From Candidatus Omnitrophica bacterium CG08_land_8_20_14_0_20_41_16 (GTDB lineage Bacteria; Omnitrophota; Gorgyraeia; Gygaellales; Profunditerraquicolaceae), in NCBI GenBank assembly GCA_002774445.1, contig PEYI01000042.1:1-62299 (forward strand): a stretch of 62,299 nucleotides of DNA, in the 5' to 3' direction. Position numbers and translations under genes: made by a program. The notes beneath the pieces were generated by a model. That model was not told the origin of the DNA. It did no database searches and saw only the letters and a program-made list of their open reading frames with translations. This document shows positions 17,559-26,796 of the stretch, piece by piece (position 1 is the stretch's first letter; every line of letters starts with the position of its first letter).

Positions 17559-18648
17559 TGATCACTTCCTGATACACCCTTTCGGTTTCTAAAACCATTT
17601 TATCCTTGGAAAAATTATCTTTTATAAATTCCTCGGCCCCTTTGGCTAAGGCCTCTCTTTTTTTCGGGTCAGCGAGCAATGTAATAATTGCTTCTTTTAA
17701 TCCTTCTGTATCTCTAGGTTCAAATAATAACCCATTCTTGCCTTCCGTTATTAATGTCTTAATTCCCCCTACGCGTGATCCGATAACCGCAAGGCCTGAG
17801 GCCATTGCCTCCATAAGCGCCAAGCCTAAGCCTTCTTTTAATGAAGGCATAACAAATATGTCCATTGCCGGTAAAATTTCCCTTGTATCATAGGCCTCAG
17901 GTATAAAAAAAACACTCTTTTCAATGTTAAAACTCTCGGTTAATCTTTTTAGCTCTTTTTCCATTTTGCCTTCTCCGACAATAAGCAACTGGGCCTCAGG
18001 ATAAATTGCTAAAATTGATTTCATCGCCCCAATAAGATACTTATGCCCTTTAACATCCGAGAGACGGGCCACAATCCCCACAACCGGGCCAGATTTTAAG
18101 CCCAGTTTAAGCTTAGCTTTTTCTCTATCGGCTGCGGAAAATCGTTTGAATCTATCCATATCAATACCGTTATGCACTAAAATTATCTTGGAGGGGTTTA
18201 ATTTAAAATCATTAATCAGATGCTCTTTTACCTGCTCGCTTATAGCAATTACTCTCTCACCCCAGCACGGGAAAATCCTACGGGCCAATCGCCTTTTAAA
18301 GAAACCGTGACAGGTAGAAATATGTTTTACGCCGGTAAACTTATGCAACAAACACCCTAACACCTGCGTAGTCCGGCTATGTGAATGCACGATATCAATT
18401 TCGTTATCTTTAATTATCTTAGATAATTTAAACGCGCCTAATATTATTTTAGGGCTTAATTCATTCTTAGTCTTTATGGGTATGGGGATATGCCCTATCC
18501 CTAATTCCTTAAATTTAGGCAGGAGCCCTCCGCCGCCCGATGCGATAAATACGCTATGCCCTCTTTGCTTTAGGCCGCAGGATAAGTTTAATATATAACT
18601 GGTAATCCCTCCGATATTAAGATGATTGACGAGAAAAAGTATTTTCAC
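17542..18648 (-). CDS. GT4 family glycosyltransferase
   Basis: The 368-residue retaining transferase has two Rossmann domains. It starts KILFLVNHLNIGGITSYILNL and carries HSHSRTTQVLG in the N-half. In the C-half it has VGIVARLSDVKGHKYLIGAM and the E-x7-E region PSLKEGLGLALMEAMASGLAVIGS. It starts with GTG, created by the end of repeat A2, which also supplies GAAGGTG as the ribosome-binding site. It is likely to act in LPS core or O-chain assembly. Confidence 0.9.
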   Translation of the reverse strand: MKILFLVNHLNIGGITSYILNLSCGLKQRGHSVFIASGGGGLLPKFKELGIGHIPIPIKTKNELSPKIILGAFKLSKIIKDNEIDIVHSHSRTTQVLGCLLHKFTGVKHISTCHGFFKRRLARRIFPCWGERVIAISEQVKEHLINDFKLNPSKIILVHNGIDMDRFKRFSAADREKAKLKLGLKSGPVVGIVARLSDVKGHKYLIGAMKSILAIYPEAQLLIVGEGKMEKELKRLTESFNIEKSVFFIPEAYDTREILPAMDIFVMPSLKEGLGLALMEAMASGLAVIGSRVGGIKTLITEGKNGLLFEPRDTEGLKEAIITLLADPKKREALAKGAEEFIKDNFSKDKMVLETERVYQEVINERAG

Positions 18649-18724
18649 CCCGCACCTTCCCCCTTATTCAGTTACCTAAAGTCCCGCGCCTTCTTAACTG
18701 CTTGAATACAAAAAAGGTGCGGGG
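18648..18724 (-). repeat. Family A junction element, copy A2
   Basis: This 77-bp element has ends CCCCGCACCTTC and AAGGTGCGGGG and is flanked by TTCA at 18644-18647 and 18725-18728. On the minus strand, the upstream gene's stop is in one TTCA copy and the next gene's GTG is formed at the other. The inner part (ATTCAAGCAGTTAAGAAGG) aligns with copy A6 and preserves the uninterrupted site into which A6 received a nested insertion. Confidence 0.82.
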
Positions 18725-18725
18725 T

Positions 18726-20813
18726 TCATTTTAAGAATTTATCTATTGCCTGGAGTACTTCTTCAACAGTAATCATATTCATACATCTCCTATGCCTACA
18801 TTTCGGTTTATAGCACGGGCTGCAAGGTAGTTCCTTGCGTATAATCACAAAGTCTTTGGCCGGAGGCATGTGCCTTATAGGCTCTGTAGGGCCAAAAAGA
18901 GCGATAATAGGAGTTTTGACTGCCGCGGCAATATGCAAAGGCGAAGAATCAGCAGAGATATAAACCGCACAGCGCTTAATCAAACAAACTAACTGATTAA
19001 CCGTGGTCTTTGCGCAAGCATTAATTATCTTGGTATTCTTTACCATTTTAATAAGCGTATTGGCATCTAAAAGGTCGCCCTGAGTACCTGTTATTACTAC
19101 GCGTATGTTTCTTAAACCAAGCTCATCGCAAAGCTTGGCAATGCGCTCCTTAGGCCAACATTTAGTTATCCATCTTTTGCTGGCGTTTATATTTATCCCG
19201 ACAACTTTCTGGCCGTCGCTTAACCACTGCGTATTTAATAAATTCTCCACATATTCTTCATCATCAGAAGAAGGCCACAATTCCAGATGATTATCTTTTA
19301 AATCTATGCCTAATAGCTTTAGCATCCTAAACTGATGTTCTACCGGGCCAATTTTTGGCTGGTCATCTTTTTGCCGGTGGTTAAGCAGAAAACCTAACTT
19401 TTTATTATCATACCCATAACGATTAAGGCTTAATGAGAGAAAAGAAAGGGCGTGGCTTAGGCGGCTATTCTGAAGGTCAACAACTAAATCAAAATTTTTC
19501 TTCCTTAGAATACGCGCGGCACCTAATAACCCTTTAATCCCCTTATCTTTATTTTTAAGGTCAACCACCAAGAGTTTGTCTATATAAGGGCATCTCAACA
19601 ACACATCTTTAGACTCTACGCCAACTAAAAGGCTTATTTCATAGTGCGGGAACTTCTCCCTTATTGCCCTAATCCCGGCGATAGAAAGAATAACATCTCC
19701 CAGCGAGCTTAATTTAATAATTAATAATTTAAAATTCTTCGTGGCATCCTCGTAAACCTTTAGGGTATTTTCTACCATAAGCTCTACGTTGTATTTTTCC
19801 CTCACCCTCGTAATAGCTGCTTCACTAAGATTAGAAGCTAACTGTGGGTCTCTAAATATTCTTAGCGCCGCCTCGGCCATACTACTAGGGTCAGCGGGAG
19901 GAACAAGAAGGCCATTCTTATTATTCTCAATGATATCTACAACTCCACCCACTTCCGTAGCCACTACCGGCACCCCTGCTGCCTGCGCCTCTATAATTAC
20001 CCTGCCAAAAGCTTCATGGGTAGTGGTTGAAAGCACCAGGAGGTCCAGATGCGATAAGATTTCCGGAATATTCTTTTGCGTCCCTAGAAATTCCGTGCAG
20101 TGGTCAAGGCCCAGCCTCCTGGTTAAAACATGCAGCTCCTCTTTATAGGCCTCGTGTGATTTTTGAGCATCTCCAACTACCCAGACTTTTAGGGAAGGGA
20201 CTACCTTAGCAACTTTAGCCATCGCCTTAATAAAATACAAGTGGCCTTTAATAGGCGTAATCCTGCTGATAATTCCGATATTAAACTCCCTGCCTCTTCT
20301 TTTGTCAGGCCGGGAGTACTTAAATTTCTCTAAGTCTACGCTGCGCGGTATCAGCCTTATTCTCTCGTGCGGAACGGCAAAGGCTTCAATCATATGCCGG
20401 GCAATAACATTACTTAAGACAATCACTCTCTTTGCCCAACCCATCACATAACTAAAGGGATGTTTTTTATAATAGCCATGGCAGGTAGTGATAAATACGG
20501 CATTAGTCCTGCGGCAGGCAAAATAAGCAATCCAAGCCGGCACGCGCGAACGCGCGTGCACGATATCTATCTCCTCTTTTTTTATAATCTCAACTAAAAG
20601 AGGGACCATTTTAACCATGGTGAAGATTGATTTCTTATGCACGGGTAACTGGTAGTGCTTAGCGCCTACTGCCTCTAAATCCTTAACCAGTGTTCCGCCG
20701 GCAGAGACTACAACCGCTTTATGATTCAGGCGTACCAGATACTTGGCTAAATCCAAAGTCCCGGTCTCTACCCCTCCGACATTTAATTCCGGTAAAATCT
20801 GCAGTATATTCAC
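18726..20813 (-). CDS. GT4-GT9 glycosyltransferase fusion
   Basis: The first ~350 residues are a GT4 enzyme (NILQILPELNVGGVETGTLDLA, IGIISRITPIKGHLYFIKAM, TTHEAFGRVIIEAQAAGVPVVA). From ~365 to 695 there is a GT9 domain (LLIIKLSSLGDVILSIAGI, INASKRWITKCWPKERIAKL, YISADSSPLHIAAAVKTPIIALFGPTEP). One chain thus carries two transferases acting on LPS. It has a GTG start from repeat A3, and its TGA stop is preserved by A2. Order and overlap with neighbours indicate the same transcript. Confidence 0.88.
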   Translation of the reverse strand: MNILQILPELNVGGVETGTLDLAKYLVRLNHKAVVVSAGGTLVKDLEAVGAKHYQLPVHKKSIFTMVKMVPLLVEIIKKEEIDIVHARSRVPAWIAYFACRRTNAVFITTCHGYYKKHPFSYVMGWAKRVIVLSNVIARHMIEAFAVPHERIRLIPRSVDLEKFKYSRPDKRRGREFNIGIISRITPIKGHLYFIKAMAKVAKVVPSLKVWVVGDAQKSHEAYKEELHVLTRRLGLDHCTEFLGTQKNIPEILSHLDLLVLSTTTHEAFGRVIIEAQAAGVPVVATEVGGVVDIIENNKNGLLVPPADPSSMAEAALRIFRDPQLASNLSEAAITRVREKYNVELMVENTLKVYEDATKNFKLLIIKLSSLGDVILSIAGIRAIREKFPHYEISLLVGVESKDVLLRCPYIDKLLVVDLKNKDKGIKGLLGAARILRKKNFDLVVDLQNSRLSHALSFLSLSLNRYGYDNKKLGFLLNHRQKDDQPKIGPVEHQFRMLKLLGIDLKDNHLELWPSSDDEEYVENLLNTQWLSDGQKVVGININASKRWITKCWPKERIAKLCDELGLRNIRVVITGTQGDLLDANTLIKMVKNTKIINACAKTTVNQLVCLIKRCAVYISADSSPLHIAAAVKTPIIALFGPTEPIRHMPPAKDFVIIRKELPCSPCYKPKCRHRRCMNMITVEEVLQAIDKFLK

Positions 20814-20885
20814 CCCGCACCTTCTCTCTTAATTAAATCTATAAACCATATGACTTTAATATTTAAATATTTAGAAGGTGCGGGA
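20813..20885 (-). repeat. Family A junction element, copy A3
   Basis: This 73-bp element has ends CCCCGCACCTTCT and AGAAGGTGCGGGA and is flanked by TTCA (20809-20812 and 20886-20889). A complete 26-codon reading frame (minus strand 20890 down to 20810) starts at the ATGA overlapping the upstream stop, begins MNPAPSK and ends KREGAG. Its TGA overlaps the GTG of the next gene. Confidence 0.82.
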
Positions 20886-20886
20886 T

Positions 20887-22830
20887 TCATAATATCTTTT
20901 CTAGCGCCTCACTAACTAAATAATTATCTCTTAGGGAATGCGCGGCTGGCTTAGCGCGCCAAACTGCTTCAACCGTTTTGCTTAAATTAGCGCTTTCAGT
21001 CAAATATATATATTTCTTCTTGACAAAATACCTTAAGAAACGCTGATGTTTAATGCTTAGGCCGGGGGCCTTAAAGACAAAAACATATTTCTTGCTATTC
21101 ACTGCCTCAGAAATCATGGATATGCTCTCAGGAGAAGAAATAATAATACTGCTTAGGCCCAATATTCCACCGATGGCAGTCGGGATATTTTCTTCGTTAG
21201 CGATAATCAAAACCTTGAGACGGGGATAATCTTTAAATTCCCGTTTAATCATTGCCTCTACCTCTAAAGATGTGCGCCGCGAAGTAGTAATCAAAATACC
21301 GGCGTCTATTTTATCAGCTAAAGACTTTACTTCTCTTGCAACATCAAGCATAAACTTAGGGGAAAGGGAAAATTTTTTACTCTCCCCCCCTATTAACAAT
21401 CCTATATATAACCCTTGCTTATTCAAACCTTTAAAACTTATAAGCCTTGCTGATTCTTCCGCCAGATATTTTTCGTCTATAAGATTAAGCGCGCCTTCAA
21501 TCGCGAGGAGATTCTTTCTCCTTAAGGGGCGATCGTGCCGCGGCATAATCACCAGGTTAAACCTATGCGTGCTTAATATAGAGGGGCGCAGGATTGCAAC
21601 GGATACGCTTAAATTCTCCCGGGAGAGGACGAAATTCACCCCCGCGACTGAAGAACCGGCCGAGATAATTATATCGGGTTTAAGGCTCGCTAATATTCTA
21701 TAAGTATCTTCGGTTAAAAATTTCTTTAGGCACCCAAGACAACCCTGGCAATGGTATTTTCCCGATAATGTAACGCAGATATTAAAGAAAAACCTGGCAG
21801 GCTTACTCTTAAATTTCACCTCTACGACATTAATTTTGGCAATTATATCTTTAGTGCTTAACAAGCCCCGCGCTATTTTCGCTACCGCCTCTGACTGACG
21901 CAGATGCCCGGCCTTTCCGTCGCTTAATATAACTATCTCTCTTTGGCCGGAATATTTGAAGATTTTATAAGTCCAAAGGTATTCTCTGGGATATTTACGA
22001 ATAAAACCTTCAAAAAAAGAAACAGCCTTACGAAGATTATCCCTTATATCCTGTTCTTCATCATCAGTCCTGCTTACTGTAAGCTGTTTTCCCACCCATA
22101 TCTTTATTTTTGGCCCCCGGACCCTGGTAAAGAATACCGGGATTAATGCCGCATCATATTTCAACGCTAACTTTATCGCTCCTGTAGGCATAGAAGCAGG
22201 ACGGCCGAAAAAATCAACCAATATCCCCATTCTACCGCCCTGGTCCACAGTGATGCCTATGGCTTGATTATTCTTTAAAGAACCGACTAATTCCCTTAAG
22301 CCGCCGGCGCGGGTGATTATCTTACAACCCTTATTCTCACGGTAACTATTAAGCAGCTGATTCAGGCGGGGAAGCCTTTGGTCTTTGACAAAGACGGCAA
22401 AAGGAAAACCTAATCTTGCGCATATAATATTGGAGAATTCCCAGCTTCCGGCGTGGACGCTGGCAAGGATTACGCCTTTACTATTCTTAAAAGCCTCCCA
22501 GACATTCTCCTCACCCTCAATCTCTATGTATTTATCCATATATTTTTTGTCGACTAAAGGGATGAGGAATACTTCAATTATACTCTGGCCAAATGACTGA
22601 TAGAATTCCCGGGTCAGCTTAGATAAAACAAGAGGGGATAAACTGCCGCCCATTGCGGCCTTAATATTAACGTAGGCCCTTGCTTTATGCTTAAGGTCAA
22701 AATAATAAAGGCAATCTCCCAGGCGCCTGCCTAAGAAGAAACTTACCTCAACCGGTAAAATCCTCAAAACCGGGCCGATGGTCTTAAAAAGAATACAACC
22801 TAAATAATCTAGCCAAAAGAAGTTCTTCAT
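20887..22830 (-). CDS. LpxL-type acyltransferase fused to an ELM1-like domain
   Basis: Residues ~1-300 are a lysophospholipid/lauroyl acyltransferase of the LpxL/HtrB family. The catalytic HX4E-type site is in ASVHAGSWEFSNI, with FVKDQRLPRLNQLLNSYRENKG and VDQGGRMGILVDFFGRPASMPTG following. Residues ~300-647 begin REIVILSDGKAGHLRQSEAVAKI, the opening of the mitochondrial-fission ELM1-like family, a GT-B-like fold of unclear bacterial role. The fusion implies an envelope job for the ELM1 part. It overlaps lpxK upstream by 47 bp. Confidence 0.87.
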   Translation of the reverse strand: MKNFFWLDYLGCILFKTIGPVLRILPVEVSFFLGRRLGDCLYYFDLKHKARAYVNIKAAMGGSLSPLVLSKLTREFYQSFGQSIIEVFLIPLVDKKYMDKYIEIEGEENVWEAFKNSKGVILASVHAGSWEFSNIICARLGFPFAVFVKDQRLPRLNQLLNSYRENKGCKIITRAGGLRELVGSLKNNQAIGITVDQGGRMGILVDFFGRPASMPTGAIKLALKYDAALIPVFFTRVRGPKIKIWVGKQLTVSRTDDEEQDIRDNLRKAVSFFEGFIRKYPREYLWTYKIFKYSGQREIVILSDGKAGHLRQSEAVAKIARGLLSTKDIIAKINVVEVKFKSKPARFFFNICVTLSGKYHCQGCLGCLKKFLTEDTYRILASLKPDIIISAGSSVAGVNFVLSRENLSVSVAILRPSILSTHRFNLVIMPRHDRPLRRKNLLAIEGALNLIDEKYLAEESARLISFKGLNKQGLYIGLLIGGESKKFSLSPKFMLDVAREVKSLADKIDAGILITTSRRTSLEVEAMIKREFKDYPRLKVLIIANEENIPTAIGGILGLSSIIISSPESISMISEAVNSKKYVFVFKAPGLSIKHQRFLRYFVKKKYIYLTESANLSKTVEAVWRAKPAAHSLRDNYLVSEALEKIL

Positions 22831-23833
22831 TTTTTACGATCTTTAGCTCTACGCGTAAAACCAGAAGTTTTAGATTGCCAAAAATACCGAGCGTTTCATT
22901 TGAGAACCTGGCGGCGTCTTTCTCGGTAGTAACTATTATATTTAACCCTTCCTTGCTAACCTTTCTAACGATTGCCTCAAGTTCCTCTAAAGTATAATTA
23001 TGGTGGTCGCTAAACCTTAAATCCAAACCGACTTTTATATCTAAGCTTAAAATAAGCTTAAGGAATGAATCCGGATCTCCTATCCCGGAGAACAAGGCAA
23101 TCTTTTTACCTTTAAGATAACTCAGATTCAGCAACTCTCCGGGTTTCTTGATATCGTAAAACCCGGTTGGGTTATGTATAGACTCAACAATTAACCCCCT
23201 ATGATTATACTTGCTTAAAACAGATTTTGGTTTATTTAAATCTTTAGTTAAGTTTGTTTTAGTTAAAACAAAAATATCCGCCCCTCGCAGCGAAGACAAT
23301 GGCTGGCGCAATATGCCCCGCGGGAGCATCTGCCTATTGCCAAAGGGATTAAGCGCGTCAATAGTGACTATTTCTAAATCTTTCTTAATACCCCACTGCT
23401 GCATGCCATCATCCAATATAACCGTATCGGAATTGTATTCCCTGATCGCCCTTTTGGCCCCACGGGCCCTGTCTTTATCCACGATAATCGGAACATCTCC
23501 CAAATTTCGAGAGAGCATCCTCGGCTCATCGCCCATATAATCCTTAGCCTTACGTTTATAACCGCGGGTAAGTATAGCTATCTTATGGCCTCTGGCCAAA
23601 AGATAGCGCGCAATAAACTCTACCAAAGAAGTCTTTCCTGTGCCGCCTACAGTAATATTACCTATACTTATGACCCTTAGGTCAAAGCGCTTTAGGTCAA
23701 GAGACGAAATAAAAATTAAAGCGCGGATAATAAGCCCATAGGCAAAAGAAAGCAACAAGAGAATAAATTTTATCCCCGAGGCAAAAAAACTTTTATTCTT
23801 ATCCGTAGCCAGATTGTAAAGATACTGTTTCAT
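22784..23833 (-). CDS. lpxK: Tetraacyldisaccharide 4'-kinase
   Basis: LpxK phosphorylates the lipid A disaccharide at the 4' position. At 349 residues it is normal length. An N-terminal membrane-associated helix (FILLLLSFAYGLIIRALIF) precedes VISIGNITVGGTGKTSLVEFIARYL with the Walker A loop, ILTRGYKRK, DDGMQQWGIKKDLEIVTIDA and the C-terminal FSDHHNYT motif. All are diagnostic of LpxK. It sits between the acyltransferase and the STAS-PilZ gene. Confidence 0.96.
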   Translation of the reverse strand: MKQYLYNLATDKNKSFFASGIKFILLLLSFAYGLIIRALIFISSLDLKRFDLRVISIGNITVGGTGKTSLVEFIARYLLARGHKIAILTRGYKRKAKDYMGDEPRMLSRNLGDVPIIVDKDRARGAKRAIREYNSDTVILDDGMQQWGIKKDLEIVTIDALNPFGNRQMLPRGILRQPLSSLRGADIFVLTKTNLTKDLNKPKSVLSKYNHRGLIVESIHNPTGFYDIKKPGELLNLSYLKGKKIALFSGIGDPDSFLKLILSLDIKVGLDLRFSDHHNYTLEELEAIVRKVSKEGLNIIVTTEKDAARFSNETLGIFGNLKLLVLRVELKIVKNEELLLARLFRLYSF

Positions 23834-23898
23834 ATTATTATGATAACATAGCCTAATATAAGAAGCAATATTTTTGTCAGGGGAAGGGGTGTTAAAAC

Positions 23899-24621
23899 CT
23901 AATCTGAGGACATAAAAGAGAGGTTTCTTTCAATAAACTCTACTAATTTCTGTTGGATATGAGCAGAGATATTCGTAAATTCTACCCCTATTCCGGGATA
24001 GGCATGCGGCTGAATCTGCTTATCGGGAATCCAGACTACTTTAGCCTCAAGCTCAAGTTTTTCCTGCTTGGGGGGCAGATTCATCTTTAAGATAACCTCG
24101 TCGCCAAGCCTGAATTCATTGTCACCAAATATAAAAGCGCCTACCGCGCTTAAATTAATGAGGTCAAGATTAAGGCAGACCGGCGTTCTCTCGTCTTTGT
24201 TGGCCTTTAGCTCTATTTTTATATCAATGGGCAGGCGTTTAAACCTGCGGCGAAGCTGCATCTTCTCAATATTCTCAATAATCCTGTCTTCTTTAAAACT
24301 TCCCAAAGCCGTCTCTTCATCTGCGTATATCTCAATAACCTTATCTAATCCGGCGATACGAAGGATATTCATGGCTTGTGCCTGTAGATTGGTAAATTTA
24401 ACCCTGCCGTGGGCATTAACTATTTCCTTATAAGCAATCACGACAACCGAAATACCCATATAATCAATAAAATCAACCTCTTCTAAATTAAGAAGGATAT
24501 CATTGCAGCCGTCGCGCAGGCATTGAGCCACTGCCTCAATCAGATTAGCGCAATCCACGTCAATACGCCCGGATAAATCTAAAATCACAATATTATTCTT
24601 CTGCCTTGCTCTAATATCCAT
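23899..24621 (-). CDS. STAS-PilZ domain protein
   Basis: Residues 1-110 form an anti-sigma-factor-antagonist-type STAS domain (NNIVILDLSGRIDVDCANLIEA, LNLEEVDFIDYMGISVVV). The usual DS phospho-serine pair reads DYMG here, so regulation by serine phosphorylation is doubtful. Residues ~125-235 form a PilZ domain with the c-di-GMP-binding RRRFKR and NLSAVGAF motifs (RxxxR and [DN]xSxxG). It overlaps waaA by 11 bp. A c-di-GMP-responsive role in envelope control is inferred. Confidence 0.85.
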   Translation of the reverse strand: MDIRARQKNNIVILDLSGRIDVDCANLIEAVAQCLRDGCNDILLNLEEVDFIDYMGISVVVIAYKEIVNAHGRVKFTNLQAQAMNILRIAGLDKVIEIYADEETALGSFKEDRIIENIEKMQLRRRFKRLPIDIKIELKANKDERTPVCLNLDLINLSAVGAFIFGDNEFRLGDEVILKMNLPPKQEKLELEAKVVWIPDKQIQPHAYPGIGVEFTNISAHIQQKLVEFIERNLSFMSSD

Positions 24622-25882
24622 CGGATAATTCTATAAATTCCCTCATCAAAGCAACGTTTTTATTAGTCGCTCCCCGGTTATTTAAAATTATCTCCCGGGC
24701 ATGCTTGACTAATTCTATCGCCTTAGAATGATTACTCAATAGCTCACTTACACTAACTACCAATTCCTTTTGAGTATGGACTTGAAGCGCTGCCTGATTA
24801 TCTAAAAATACCTGCGCAATATCGCGGAAGTTGAACATATACGGCCCAAAAATTACCGGCTTTTCTACGCTGGCAGGCTCCAGAATATTCTGGCCACCCT
24901 TCTTAACCAAACTCCCGCCCACAAAGGCAACATCGCACAAAGCATAAAATGTAACCAACTCTCCCACTGTGTCTAATATAAATACCACATCATTAGGAGG
25001 CATTTCAGGGCTAAGCAAGCTTACTCTTTGCGGCTTAAACCCAAAATTCTTAACCAGGTTATACACTTCATACGCCCTTTCCGGATGCCGAGGGGCAAGC
25101 AATAGGCGCAGATTGGAAAATTTATTTAATAACTCTCGGAAGACATTTAATAATACGGCCTCTTCTCCCGGGTGCGTTGAGCCGGCTACAAAAAGACGTT
25201 CTCCTTCTTTCAATCCCAGCCTCTTCTTATAATCTGCCGTATCTAAAGCCTGGGTTAAAGTTTGATCAAATTTCATATTCCCCGTAACCTTTATTTTATC
25301 TAAACTAACCCCCAAGGCAATTAATTTAGAACAATCATTTTCAGACTGAGCGCAAAAAATATTTATTTTATTTAAAATCGGCTTAAGCAGGCATTTGACA
25401 ACTGAATAACCCCTGAAAGATCTATCTGAAATCCGGGTATTAAGCACAGCAATAGGAATACCGGATTTATAAAGAGCTGTTATAAGGTTTGGCCAGATTT
25501 CGGTTTCAGCGATAATAAAAATACAGGGATTTATTTTTTTAATTACCCTATGCAAAATAAAACTAAGGTCTAATGGCAAGTAAGTAACAAAATCGCCCTC
25601 TTTAGCGATTGAGCGGGCAATCTTATTTCCGGTGGGAGTTACGGTAGAGATTACAAAATTTTTAAGCGGATAACTGCGGCGGAGTTCCTCAATCAACCCG
25701 CGCATAGCCATGATTTCCCCTACGCTGACCGCGTGAATCCAAATCGGGCTTTTTAAAGTAAAATTTTTAGGAATGAATCCTAAACGTAAAGAAAATCCCC
25801 TGTGGAATTTTCCCTTAAATAAATACACCGGCAGGTAAACCAGCGCAAAAACCGAAAATATTAAATCATATAATATAACCAT
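24611..25882 (-). CDS. waaA: KDO transferase
   Basis: WaaA/KdtA transfers KDO from CMP-KDO to lipid IVA. The 423-residue protein has an N-terminal membrane helix, WIHAVSVGEIMAMRGLIEELR, STVTPTGNKIA, IIAETEIWPNLI, VLNTRISDRSFRGYS, FVAGSTHPGEEAVLL and FVGGSLVKKGGQNILEPA, all signature motifs of the family. Whether it adds one or more KDO residues cannot be judged. The upstream gap carries GACTATGGACTATAG-type words. Confidence 0.96.
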   Translation of the reverse strand: MVILYDLIFSVFALVYLPVYLFKGKFHRGFSLRLGFIPKNFTLKSPIWIHAVSVGEIMAMRGLIEELRRSYPLKNFVISTVTPTGNKIARSIAKEGDFVTYLPLDLSFILHRVIKKINPCIFIIAETEIWPNLITALYKSGIPIAVLNTRISDRSFRGYSVVKCLLKPILNKINIFCAQSENDCSKLIALGVSLDKIKVTGNMKFDQTLTQALDTADYKKRLGLKEGERLFVAGSTHPGEEAVLLNVFRELLNKFSNLRLLLAPRHPERAYEVYNLVKNFGFKPQRVSLLSPEMPPNDVVFILDTVGELVTFYALCDVAFVGGSLVKKGGQNILEPASVEKPVIFGPYMFNFRDIAQVFLDNQAALQVHTQKELVVSVSELLSNHSKAIELVKHAREIILNNRGATNKNVALMREFIELSDGY

Positions 25883-25888
25883 TTTAGT

Positions 25889-25921
25889 ACCTATGGACTA
25901 TAGACTATTGACTATGGACTA
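25889..25921. repeat. GACTAT word repeat
   Basis: The short gap between the xer gene and waaA consists of imperfect tandem words of the form GACTATGG, GACTATAG and GACTATTG. It resembles the other word repeats at 1112, 53904, 56560 and 60522, each with a different word. Confidence 0.6.
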
Positions 25922-25923
25922 AA

Positions 25924-26796
25924 TTACGCGCGGGGATGCGCCTTATCATAAACACTCTTTAGTCTTTCCGTAGTTAAATGCGTATAAATCTGGGTGGTAG
26001 ATAAACTGGCGTGTCCCAATAATTCCTGAACCGTGCGTAAATCTGCTCCGCGATTTAATAAATGTGTAGCAAAAGAATGCCTAAAGGTATGCGGAGAAAT
26101 CCCCTGATTAATCCCGGCGCTTTTTAAGTATTTCTTTACGATATCCCATACGCCGCGCGTAGTAATACGCGAACCATTTTTATTTAAGAAGATAACCTCG
26201 CCTTGTTTCTTTCTTTTGTCAAGGTATTTTCTTATAGCCATAAGCGCTGTATCGCCTATTGGGACTACCCGCTCCTTTTTACCCTTACCCATAACCTTAA
26301 TTATGCCGCTTATAAAATCAATATCGCTTAAACTTAAAGCCGTTAATTCAGAGATACGCAAGCCGCTAGAGTAAAAAGTCTCTAAAATCGCTCGGTCGCG
26401 TAAACCACGTTCATCTTTATCATCCTTAGCAAATGCCGATTCTATTAATTTAGCCACTTCTGTTTCAGTCATAACCGAAGGCAAATGTTTATCTAATTTA
26501 GGGCTTGAAAGCATAAGAATAGGATTTATTTTAAGGTAATTTTCCCGGGTCAGGAACCTAAAGAAGCTGCGCAGGCTTGAGAGATGACGGCCGATAGTGC
26601 GGTTGCCTAAGTTTTTTTCTTTTAATACCGCAAGATATTTCCTTAAAAATAAATAATCTATTTTCTCTAAATCAATATCCCCGGTAAACTTCTTAAAGTC
26701 TTCTAGATCCAATCTATAATTTAAAATAGTGTGCGCCGAATAATTCTTTTCAATTTCCAAATAGCGCATAAACTTCTCAATATATTTATCCATCAA
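25924..26796 (-). CDS. Tyrosine recombinase XerC/XerD
   Basis: The 290-residue site-specific recombinase normally resolves chromosome dimers at dif. It has an N-terminal SAM-like DNA-binding domain (YLEIEKNYSAHTILNYRLDLEDF). The catalytic domain has arginine I in YSSGLRISELTAL, lysine in VMGKGKKERVVP, HTFRHSFATHLL (H-x-x-R), LGHASLSTTQIYTH with the second histidine, and the tyrosine nucleophile. It overlaps topA by 11 bp, the dprA-topA-xer order known from many bacteria. XerC versus XerD is not decided. Confidence 0.93.
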   Translation of the reverse strand: MMDKYIEKFMRYLEIEKNYSAHTILNYRLDLEDFKKFTGDIDLEKIDYLFLRKYLAVLKEKNLGNRTIGRHLSSLRSFFRFLTRENYLKINPILMLSSPKLDKHLPSVMTETEVAKLIESAFAKDDKDERGLRDRAILETFYSSGLRISELTALSLSDIDFISGIIKVMGKGKKERVVPIGDTALMAIRKYLDKRKKQGEVIFLNKNGSRITTRGVWDIVKKYLKSAGINQGISPHTFRHSFATHLLNRGADLRTVQELLGHASLSTTQIYTHLTTERLKSVYDKAHPRA

